A stretch of 64,000 nucleotides of DNA. It comes from Lichina pygmaea (lineage: Eukaryota; Ascomycota; Lichinomycetes; Lichinales; Lichinaceae). The stretch is from NCBI GenBank assembly GCA_963422465.1, contig OY730170.1, positions 2,642,379-2,706,378 of the forward strand, read 5' to 3'. The position numbers were made by a program, and so were the translations under genes. Below, in pieces: positions 1-9,186 of this stretch; positions within the stretch are counted from its first letter, which is position 1, and each line of letters begins with the position of its first letter. The notes under the pieces were generated by a model. It worked only from the letters and a program-made list of their open reading frames with translations, was not told where the DNA came from and did no database searches.

Positions 1-177
1 CGGGAAGAGACAGCAGCTCTTCTTGGCGATCACAGGCAGGCTTTGCTCAAGAGTAGACATGATAATTCCTGATATACTGCTGTATGATGTTCACCATCTT
101 TGGCCAATAGTACCAACAAGACAGAAGATTGTGAGTCTTGGCAATCCCAGTGTGGCCAGCTATTGCTTGGTCATGGA
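1..177 (-). mobile_element. Ty3/gypsy family B fragment (copy B3), left piece
   Basis: This stretch matches 13537-13710 of the minus-strand family B element with only scattered substitutions, so it is a piece of a third copy, in the integrase-proximal part of pol. It runs off the left edge of the window. The homology breaks exactly where the family A LTR begins and resumes at 6361, so it is the host DNA into which element A inserted. It is a broken fossil. Confidence 0.85.
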
Positions 178-603
178 TGTTAAAGGCCGGGCTGGGTTCA
201 CACAGAAGGCGGCTCAGTCTGTTGCTTCGCAGGGTGGATTCTAGACAGGGACTCAGTAGAGGAATAGACAGGTGGGGTAACTCTCCTGTGCTATTGTCTC
301 AGTATGATGAGTTCGTATTGTGTGTTCAGCCTGGAGAGCTAATCCCTCCGGGCCCTTTGGGGGGTCTTTATACAGATGCCCCAAGGGGGGGGTCTCCTTG
401 AGGGGTATCATCCTTTTGCGTGGACAAGCTCCTCGCTTAGCTCCTGCTCGTCCACCGGACGAGCTCCTCGCTTAGCTCCTGCTTGTCCACCAGACAAGCT
501 CCTCGCTTAGCTCTTGCTTGTCCACTGGATCAGTCGGATGTTGTTCTGTATGACTAACACTCCTCCCTCGCTTACCTGGGCTGTTCTGGCCTAGGCCTTA
601 ACA
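178..603 (-). repeat. 3' LTR of family A element
   Basis: This is 426 bp, bounded by TG..CA. It differs from its partner at 5999-6355 (357 bp) mainly because it holds three copies of a 35-bp unit (424-528) where the partner holds one. The remaining positions differ by about a dozen transitions and one single-base length change. Confidence 0.92.
424..528. repeat. 35-bp minisatellite in LTR, three units
   Basis: The units are 424-458, 459-493 and 494-528. Each has near-complementary arms (GACGAGC near one end, GCTCGTC near the other) and could fold as a small hairpin. The sister LTR has one unit at about 6244-6278, so the array changed in copy number within one insertion's lifetime. Confidence 0.85.
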
Positions 604-727
604 CTATCCCCTCCCTCCAAGGGTTCTGTCCCCAGATCCTTTTCGTTCCTGCTCCTCTTTTGTCATGAACCAAGGCCAGACAACTTGAACTTGTTGTCGC
701 AGTTTTCTTTCTTGTTGTATTGGCAAG

Positions 728-1237
728 ATGGGCAAGAAATCAAAAATCACATGCGGTGCTTGTTGTCATGACCACGCCCAGTGTGTTGTGAGCTCTGCAT
801 CATCTTTTTGTCATCGGTGTGTTGAGAAGGGTTGTCACTGTGACCTTCATCTCTCAGAATCAGAATGGAAGAAGATGGAACTTGAGCGCAAGCAGCTTGA
901 GGCTCAGCTGCGGGAGACTGATGACCAATTGTCAAAGTTGCTTCCCTGGCAGATCTGCCTCCACTGGCAGCTGGGTTGTCTCTCACAGAAGGAGGCTGAT
1001 GCCATCTGTCGTGAGCTGTCCACCATCAAGGATCAGGAATCCCTCAATGCTCAGGAACAGAAGGCTCTCTGTGTTATCTGCGAACAGGAGGCCAGTCAGG
1101 CTACTGCTCCACCATCCTTTGAGGATGTCTTCTCTTCAGAGGCTTTGGCTTCTCTCGAGCTGTTGTCTCTGTCAGACCTGGTCACTGCGGGTTTGCTTGG
1201 TGGTAATCCACCAGCTTCTGGTTTATCGCAGAGCTGA
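728..1237 (+). CDS. Antisense ORF of family A element, Zn2Cys6-like protein
   Basis: A 169-codon open frame on the strand opposite gag-pol, between the chromodomain end and the 3' LTR. Its N-terminal 35 residues contain six cysteines spaced C-x2-C-x6-C-x8-C-x2-C-x6-C (starting CGACCHDHAQC), which is the spacing of fungal Gal4-type binuclear zinc clusters. A Glu/Leu/Lys-rich stretch follows that could form a coiled coil (about residues 45-75). The basic residues usual between cysteines 2 and 3 of Gal4 domains are missing, so another Cys/His zinc fold is possible. The same ORF, in the same antisense position, occurs in the related C element (24579-24944) with every cysteine spacing kept. Function is unknown. 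The frame looks whole here. Confidence 0.6.
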   Translation: MGKKSKITCGACCHDHAQCVVSSASSFCHRCVEKGCHCDLHLSESEWKKMELERKQLEAQLRETDDQLSKLLPWQICLHWQLGCLSQKEADAICRELSTIKDQESLNAQEQKALCVICEQEASQATAPPSFEDVFSSEALASLELLSLSDLVTAGLLGGNPPASGLSQS

Positions 1238-4200
1238 AGTTCTCGGTTGGTTTCTACAAATTTTCCTCTTTGTCAAATCCTAACCACTTCACCAGGTACT
1301 CAGTTTTCTGTCTGTTTCTTCGACTATCCAGAATCCTTTTGACATCATACTCTTCTTCATCATCCTTGAAGTTCCATTCTGTCTTGATCTCTGCGTTGCT
1401 GGGTGCTGGTTCAAGCAGTGAGACGTGGAATACTCAGTGTATCCTTGCTTTTTGTGGTAGTCTCAGTTGATAGTTGACCTTCCCAGTGCACTTCTCAATT
1501 TTGAATAGTCTGATTTGTACATGGTCCAGCTTTTTGCTTGGTCACTTTGAGTGCAGGTTTTTTGTTGATAGGTAGACCTTATCCCCCCTTTCCAGGGTTG
1601 GTCCCTTCAACCTTTTGTTGTGTAATCAGTGGGTGGTGGTGTTCTGGGCACAGTTGATTGTTGTTTTCATTATCTCATGCATAGCAGTGAGTTTGCTAAC
1701 ATCAACAACATTGCCTCCTGCTGTTGCCTGCCATCAGGGGTTTCTTCTGTAGTTCGCAAAGAACAGTGTTGTCCCTGTCACACTGTGTTGCTGGTTGTTG
1801 TACGCAAACTGGGCTATTGGTAGCAGTTCCACCCAGTTATCCTGCTGGTAGTTGATGTAGTGTTGTAGATACTGCTCTATTGTCTGGTTTGTCCGCTCAG
1901 TTTGTCTGTCAGTTTGTGGGTGGTAGGCTGTTGACATCCTTGTATCAATGCCAAGTTGCCTTGTCCACGTGTTCCAGAATTTCAAGGTGAAGAGTTTGTC
2001 TTGATCTGAGATAATTGTCTTTGGTAGCCCTCGGTGGCTTACCAGCTCTCTGAGTAGGACACTTGCAAGTTTGTTTGTGGTTCCTGACTCTTTCCACAGG
2101 ACCAGGTGGGTGTATTTGGTGAGCTTGTCAACAACCACCAAAATGCTATCGTATACCACCTTTGTTGCTGGGTCTGTTGACTTTGGCAACTTGACCACAA
2201 AATCCATCATGATAGTTTCCCATAGTGCCTTGGGTAGGTCTATTTGCTGTGCCTGCCCATAGAGCTTATGTCTTGATGGCTTGTTCTTCGCACACTGTTC
2301 GCAGTTGTGAATGAACTCTGTCACCTTGCACTTCATTCTGTTGAAGTGGTAATTCCTTTGGATTTTCTCCAAGGTTTTATCTTGTCCAGGGTGTCTGTGC
2401 AAAAGCCTGTCATGGTGCCTCTGGATCACCTCCTCTTGTGCTCTTTCTGGCACAATTTCCTTTTTGTTTGCTGTCTTGTGGCCAAGAGTAAGGAGTGGAC
2501 CCTTTGTTTCTGTTGTTGCCAGTTGGGGTTGGGCATAGACCAGGGTTCATCCTTTTGTTGCTAGGATTGGGTGTTCCTCTGTTGTTTTCTCATCCATCAG
2601 GTCTGGTCACCTGCTGAGTGCGTCCGCTCGAGCATTTTCAGTGCCCTTCCAGTAGAGGATTTGGAAGTTGTATAATGCTAACAACTCTGCCTATTGAACT
2701 TGCCATCAGTTTAGCTTCTTTGTTGTTGTGAAGTAAGCTAGGTTCTTGTGGTCTGAGTACACATCTACTGTGTATTTTGCCCTCTCCAAGTAAGGCCTCC
2801 ATTCTTGGAATACGTTGACGATTGCTAGCAACTCTTTGTTGTGAACATCGTACCTCAGTTCTGGGCCAGAGAACTTTCTTGATCAATACGCGACAGGGTG
2901 TAAGTGGTTGTCGGCGTCTGGTTGACACAAGCAGGATCCCAATGCTTGGTCTGAGGCATCAGTTTCCAGAATGATCCTCTTCTCAGGATCAAATGATACC
3001 AAAATAGGTGTGGAGATGAATTTATCCTTCAACTCCTGGAAGGCTGCTTGTTGGCTCTCCCCCCACCTGAAAGATTTGTTCTTTCTGGTTAACTCTGTCA
3101 AGGCTGCTGCTGTTCTTGAGTAGTCCTTGATGAATTGTCAGTAGAAGTTTGCAAATCCTAGGAAGGATTGTACTTCTTTGAGGTTTTTGGGTGTTGGCCA
3201 GTCTCGTACTGCTGATGTCTTTGTGTTGTCCATTCAGATTCCTTCTGTTGTCAGGATCAACCCCAAATATTCCACTTCTTTCGTGTGGAAAACACTTTTA
3301 TCAAGGTGTAACCTCATGCCTGCTTTCCAGAGTGCATGTAGGATTATTTTGACATGCTGTTTATACTTCTCCAAGGTTTCATTGGTGTATACCAAGACAT
3401 CGTCAATATAAGTGGTGACAAATATATCCAGGTATTGTCAGAGGACAGCGTTAATAAGTGATTGGAATGTCACCGGTGCATTCGTAAGGCCGAATGGCAT
3501 CACAGTATACTTGTAGTACCCGTACCTTGTACGAAAGGCTGTCTTCCATTCCTCACTATCTTTTATCCTAACCAGGTTGAAAGCGCCTTGAATGTCAAAC
3601 TTGGTGAACTATTTGGCTCCTTGGATCCAGTCTTGGATTTCTGATATCAGTGGCAGTGGGTAGCAGTTCTTCACCGTAATCACATTTAGCCACCGGTAAT
3701 CAACACACAGTTGAAGTTTGCTGTCTTTCTTTGGCACAAACAATATCAGGTATCCAGCTGGTGATGTTGAAGGTCTTATGAACCCTTTCACTAGGTTCTT
3801 GTCCAGGTAGTCTCTCAGGGCCTCAAGCTCTTTTGCTGACAGAGTGTAGATAGGGCTGTGTGTGGGTTTTTTTTCTGTCTTCCAGCAGAATCTTGTGGTC
3901 CCACTCCTGATGTTCTGGTAGTGTCGCAATCACTATTTCTTCGAACATCTCCTGGTATTCTTTATACTCACTTGGCAACTGCGGTGCCTGAGTCTTGCCC
4001 ACAGTGTCTTGCGTGGTGCAAAGTTGTTGTGTTTGGAGTTTCATCCAGGCCACACAGGCCTGCCTGTGCTGGTGGTATTTCTTCCAGTGTGTCAGTGAGA
4101 TTTCTTTAATTGTCACCCCTGGTTCTGATGTGACCAGTGTCTTATCTGGAAAGACTAGTTGCCTTCTTCTCCAGTCAATCCTTGGGTTTTGTTTTTCCAA

Positions 4201-5998
4201 CCACGGAAGTCCCAATATAACTTTGTGTGGTATCTGGACCAAGTCAAATTCTTCTGTTCTGATCATCATGCCATAGACACTCAGCCTCAGGCTCTTAGTC
4301 TCCTTCATCACTTGTCTCTTGTCTTTGGAGAGTGGTGTTCCATCCACTACTGTCAACTGGTAGGGGTCTTTCTTGTCTTGGACTGGAACCTTGTTTCTTC
4401 TGGCAAAGCTTTCTGACATGAAGTTGCCAGTCGCACCAGAGTTGATCATGGCCTTAGCCAACCACCCATTGACTCTGATTTTGATGCGAAAGTGCGGGCT
4501 GCAGGCTGTTGTGTCAAGGCTCAGCTTGACTCCTTCCTCCCAGGGTGTTGTCTTGCCTGCTCTTCCGACCCCAGTTTTGAAGAGCGCTGCTAGTTTTTTG
4601 AGCCGCCTAGGCCCTGGGCCTGACACTCTACCGCGTGTTGTTTGCATCATGTGGTGAGGCATCATTCCCACAGGTCTTGGTTGCAATCATCAGCAATGTC
4701 TCTGACCTGTGTGATGCTGAGGGTATTGTCAACCCATCGTGACACTTGCATCTCCCCTATTTCTGATAGGGTTGTGTCCTGTTGTCAAAGGACAGGTTTG
4801 TCAGGGACTGGTGGTGGCTGGGCTTCCTTGTCGTCAACCTGTTCCTCCATATAGCCAGTTGTGTCAAACTCGGAGATCAGGTCGTCCTCCCAGTGGATTC
4901 TGTTGACCTTCCTTCAGACCTTGTCAAGGTGGTCCAAGGTTTCTTGGAGCATGTTCTCAAGTTTTTCAGCATGTTGTCAGAGGTTGTTCTCCTCTCTGAG
5001 GAGTGCCACCTCAGGGTGATTGTGGGGCAGTGTGCCTTGGGGGGCCCTCTGGGGCTCCTCCATCTCCCTGCCTTTCCAGGCACTTGTGGTGTTCAACTGC
5101 TTCCCTTTGCCCTTCTTGTTCTTCTTCTTACTCCTGCAGTTGACCGCAAGGTGGCCCACTTTCTGACAGTTGTAACACTTCTGTGTCTCCTTCTTTTGTA
5201 GTTCCACCACATCAATTTCCATGGGTACCAAGCTGTAGTTATCTTTGGCAGGTGTTGGCTTTTTCTTCACCCATGGTTTTGTCTGCTTGCCTCACTTCTC
5301 AAGCTCTCTCTCAAACTGTCAGTTGTTGATGCAAGCTGCAGTCTTGATCATTTTGTAGAGCTTGGTTGGTCAGTCTTCTCGCACGATGTCATCCTTGACT
5401 CATTCCTTGAGGTCTTGGTAGAATAGTGCTGTTAGTGCACTGTCCCCCCACTGAGTCCTCACTGCTAGTTGTTAGAACTTCGCCATGAATTCTGATGCTG
5501 ATCCAGTTTGCCGCAGTGCTTGGAGCTTTTGTTCCACATCCCTTTCCTTGTCAAGGATCCCAAACATCTTTCTCATAGCTGTCTTAAAGGTTTTCAAGCT
5601 TCCCATAACCTGTCAGGTATTGTCTTCTTGCTTCTTGGGGTCTGCCTGATTGTCTAGGTAATCTCTTAAGTAGACATTGAACCAAGCGAAGACTGGTCCT
5701 TCCAGGTAGGAGGCTGCAAACAGCACCTTCTCCTGGTCTGTCAGGAACTGGGCTGTGTTGAACCCATAGTAGAGCTCCAGTTGTGAGAAGAACAACTCCA
5801 GTCCTCCCCTGGATCTATCATACCTCTTCAGGGCACCTACCTTCAAGGGCTTCAGGGGTAGGTTAACAATAGGTGCCGCCTGGACAGCCTGGGCCTGAGC
5901 TGCCTGAGCAGCTTGGGCTTGGGCTGCCTGAGAAGGGGTAGGGCTTTGTGGATCCACTATCGTATCAAGTCAGTGTCCTATGTGTTAGAGGCTGAAAC

Positions 5999-6355
5999 TG
6001 TTAAAGGCCAGGCCGGGTTCACACAGAAGGCGGCTCAGTCTGTTGCTTCACAGGGTGGATTCTAGACAGGGACTTGGTAGAGGAATAGACAGGTGGGGTA
6101 ACTCTCCTGTGCTATTGTCTCAGTACGATGGGTTCGTATTGTGTGTTCAGCCTGGAGAGCTAATCCCTCCGGGCTCTTTGGGGGGTTTTTATACAGATGC
6201 CCCAAGGGGGGGGGTCTCCTTGAGGGGTATCATCCTTTTGCGTGGACAAGCTCCTCGCTTAGCTCTTGCTCGTCCACCGGATCGGTCGGATGTTGTTCTG
6301 TATGACTAACACTCCTCCCTCGCTTACCTGGGCTGTTCCGGCCTAGGCCTTAACA
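5999..6355 (-). repeat. 5' LTR of family A element
   Basis: This is 357 bp, TGTTAAAGG..CTTAACA, the partner of 178-603. It is followed at 6356-6360 by the target duplication ATAGA, after which the family B sequence interrupted at 177 resumes. Confidence 0.92.
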
Positions 6356-6360
6356 ATAGA

Positions 6361-6514
6361 CTTCTTGGAACAGGTGTAGGTGTAGCTTATTATTCTCAGG
6401 GATCCAGAGTCAGTTCTTGTAGAAGAGACAGTTATTTTCCAAGCTGCAGTCTGAGAGAGACACTTCTCGACTGTGCCTGATACTATCTCTTAGCATCTGT
6501 GACACTGTTGCTAC
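6361..6514 (-). mobile_element. Ty3/gypsy family B fragment (copy B3), right piece
   Basis: Continues the family B homology that stops at 177 (compare about 13711-13863 in copy B1). It ends abruptly at 6515, where a plus-strand family B LTR (TGTCACAG...) begins. It is the remnant of the oldest layer of the nest. Confidence 0.85.
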
Positions 6515-6541
6515 TGTCACAGTTCTGGCCCAGTTGTATAT

Positions 6542-6818
6542 TGTGACAAGGCAATGGCAGAGCAGAACTCAAGCCTAACTGATCCAGTAACCTTGACCTG
6601 ACTTGGCTTGAGACTTGAGACTTGGATTGATGTACAAGACGAAAGACAAGGAAGGAAGAAAAAGAGAAAAAAAGAAGGGAAGAAGCTGGGGGAGCAGGAG
6701 AAGTTCTTATAGGCAGGGGATCAGGCAACAGCGGAGCAAGCAGGCAACAGTGCAGATAGGACTTCCCAGCAAGGTGTGTGACTTGTGCCAGATATACAAC
6801 TGGGCCAGAACTGTGACA
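6542..6818 (-). repeat. 3' LTR of copy B1
   Basis: This is 277 bp, reading TGTGACAAGG..CTGTGACA on the plus strand (TGTCACAG..CTTGTCACA in element sense). It pairs with 17148-17424; about six differences, mostly transitions. Confidence 0.9.
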
Positions 6819-7082
6819 TTACCCCCCTCCTTCACATGGCGAACTCCTGTGAGCCTCAGACCGCTCGTGGGTGTAGTTCTGTGGCTGTGGCTTCCTTGGG
6901 TATTTCTCATGGAAGTTGTAGATAGTGTCTTTGGTGTTGTCAAGATACTCAATAGACTCTTCAGTAGTATCTTCAATTGGCTATCCAGACTATTTGACCA
7001 GGTACTTGAACTTCTGTCAAGACATTGCTGGCTTGGAGTCAAGGATTTCTTCAACCTGGAACTCTTCATCTATGTCTTGACT

Positions 7083-7095
7083 AATGACAGGGCCA
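7083..7095. repeat. 13-bp LINE target-site duplication, left copy
   Basis: AATGACAGGGCCA occurs here and again at 12639-12651. Copy B2, which lacks the LINE, has the uninterrupted sequence once (reverse strand, about 22306-22318). This fixes the ends of the LINE exactly. Confidence 0.93.
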
Positions 7096-7782
7096 CAAAA
7101 ACTCTTCCCAGTACCACATCGTCAAAGGACCATCACTTTTGACAATCAGCGGATTTGGTCATAAGTCCTGGAAACCAGTCGTGAAGCTTGCTGAAACCAC
7201 CCACTTCCCAAGAGTGAAAACCCATCACTTTTCTGAATCAGGCCTATTGGTCAAAAGTTGTGATCCCAGAACTCACGTCTTCTTGCTTCAACTACCAACC
7301 ACCCAGCCACAACAAGAGTGAGAGAGACCAGAGGTATTCTGAAGGACTGGGCAAAGCTCTACCTACCTTGGAACAATCAGCCCTGAGACTAAAACTCAGG
7401 ATTGAGCCAACACTCCCAGTCTATCAGAGATAAAACATGAAACCTCTCCTAAAAGTGAGAAACACCCACCAACAAGGAGATCAGGGCTCCCAGGATAAGA
7501 GGAATAGTTTAGAGCTTGCCTCTAGTGCTGGTAGAGTTGAAAAACTCTAGGAAAGCTCAGGCAGAGAGTGTGGTCCCTAGCTTGAGTTAATACAACCAGA
7601 TTTCCCTAGAGTCTAGTTGGAAAAGACTGCCCAGGAAAGTACAGTCTTGGGGAGTGGTCCCAGGATTGTGCAACTACTGCTAGGAACCAGGTGACTCTTT
7701 GCGAACAACTGGAAGAAGCCTCCAAAAGAGCCTCACCAATCCCAGCCAAAAAGAACTGCTGGAAGACACCCAAAATCACATA
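7096..7782 (+). other. LINE 5' leader (promoter/5' UTR region)
   Basis: Non-coding ~690 bp between the insertion point and the first in-frame ATG of ORF1 at 7783. By analogy with other LINEs it should hold the internal promoter. No clear core promoter motif was identified by eye. Confidence 0.5.
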
Positions 7783-9186
7783 ATGTCAAAGAAAAAACCA
7801 GAGAAAGAGAAAGAAAACCAGCCTTCTCCAAGCTCCCAGCAACCCCCAGTGGCTAACTCCCTGACAGACCAATCCCAGACTCAAGAAAAAGAAGAAGAGA
7901 AGGGGCTGACACCTCCCCAGCTAGTGGAAGAATGGCTTATCCACACAAAAGCTCCCCAACACATCAAAAAAGCATAGGATAGTATTCTGTCCAAAGTGGC
8001 AGAAGCTCTGGACAAAGATGTCTCTACTCACTCACCTAACTCCCAGAGTCTCCAGAAGATACTTGAGAGACTGGACAGCATTGAGAAACAAGTCCAAAAA
8101 CAAAACACCAAGCCAACATATGCCCAGGCAGCCCAGAAAACAGTAGGACAGGAAATCCCTGTTCCAACCAGAATCCACAGTGAAATCACTATCAGACCTG
8201 GAACTCAGACTGGCCAGCTAGCAAACAGAACACCAGCCCAGCTCATGGAAGCTCTCAAGAAGAAAACACCACTCTCCTGCCAAAAAGAAATAAGAGCAGC
8301 CAGAAAACTACCCTCAGGAGATATTATAATCTCTCTGGAAACTCCTCAAGCCAAGACTCAGCTAGAGGAAAACAAGGACTGGATCCCAGCTGTCTTTACA
8401 GCAGAGGCCAAGATATCACCCAGAATCTTTCCAGTGCTAGTCCATGGGGTGCAGACAAAAGACTTCAAGCCAGAAAACCTGGAGGAAACAAAAAAGACAA
8501 TCTTCTCCCAAAACTCTGGGATGGAAAGTAAGGTCAACATCCTAAGAACCTACTGGTCCAGAAAAGCCAAACTCCTCCAGAAGCCAGTCACATCTCTACA
8601 TCTGGATCTAGCCACCCCAGAGCAAGCAAACCTCCTAATTGAGAAAGGAGTAGTTCTAGGATACACTCTACATGAAGTAGAACCAGCCCTGCTAGCAACA
8701 TCAGTCACCCAGTGCTACAAATGTGCTAGGTTTGGACACCAAGCACGCACTTGCCAAGCCCAAGCCCAGTGCACAGCCTGTGGAGGAAAGCATGCCAGAA
8801 GAGACTGCCAGACTTCTCCAGAAACTCTAACACCAAAATGTGCAAACTGCAAGGGAAACCACCCAGCCTGGTCAAAGTCCTGCCAGAAAAAACAGGAAGC
8901 AATCCAGAAAGCAAGAGAGGTATGGCTAGCAAGACCAGGGAGGTACACAATAGCTCCCAGACTAGCTCTACCTCAGACTCCCTCAACACAAGAAAAAGGG
9001 CCAAGTCTACAAGACAGACAAGAAGCTAAGGAAAGAAAACAAGGGGAAGTACTAAGAGCATGCTCAAGCTCAAGACTGAACACTCAGCTCCCCACTTTCC
9101 CACTTGCACAGAACTCAGAGTTCCAAATCAACATACCCAGAAAAAAAGCTACTGAGATCTTGGAAGACTTTAGCCAAGAGGATTAA
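7783..9186 (+). pseudogene. LINE ORF1, gag-like RNA-binding protein with CCHC zinc knuckles
   Basis: Starts at ATG 7783 (MSKKKPEKEK...), the first ATG in the frame that continues to TAA at 9184-9186. One in-frame stop at 7975-7977 interrupts it after 64 codons; the frame then continues. The N-terminal part is Lys/Gln/Glu-rich. Near 8713-8880 are cysteine-rich knuckles: CYKCARFGHQARTC, CTACGGKHARRDC and CANCKGNHPAWSKSC. This is the usual arrangement in Tad- and I-like LINE ORF1 proteins, which coat the element RNA. Its stop overlaps the ORF2 start in a TAATG pentamer. It is called a pseudogene because of the single stop codon. Confidence 0.85.

Larger units (their letters stand above)
178..6355 (-). 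mobile_element. Ty3/gypsy chromovirus, family A (broken)
   Basis: A complete-length but broken LTR retrotransposon on the minus strand. Two LTRs (178-603 and 5999-6355) start TGTTAAAGG and end CTTAACA. It is flanked by a 5-bp target duplication, ATGGA (173-177) and ATAGA (6356-6360), one transition apart. From right to left one can recognise gag (about 5000-5960, Ala/Gln-rich N-terminus, one CCHC knuckle near 5100-5200), an aspartic protease region (about 4400-4500), reverse transcriptase (about 3420-3990), RNase H (about 2650-3150), integrase (about 1740-2560) and a chromodomain (about 1270-1400). A purine tract lies against the 3' LTR (604-622, read on the minus strand). An unrelated ORF lies antisense at 728-1237. 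Coding is interrupted at roughly ten places. The LTRs differ by about 3-4%, nearly all transitions, which suggests a fairly recent insertion. Confidence 0.93.
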
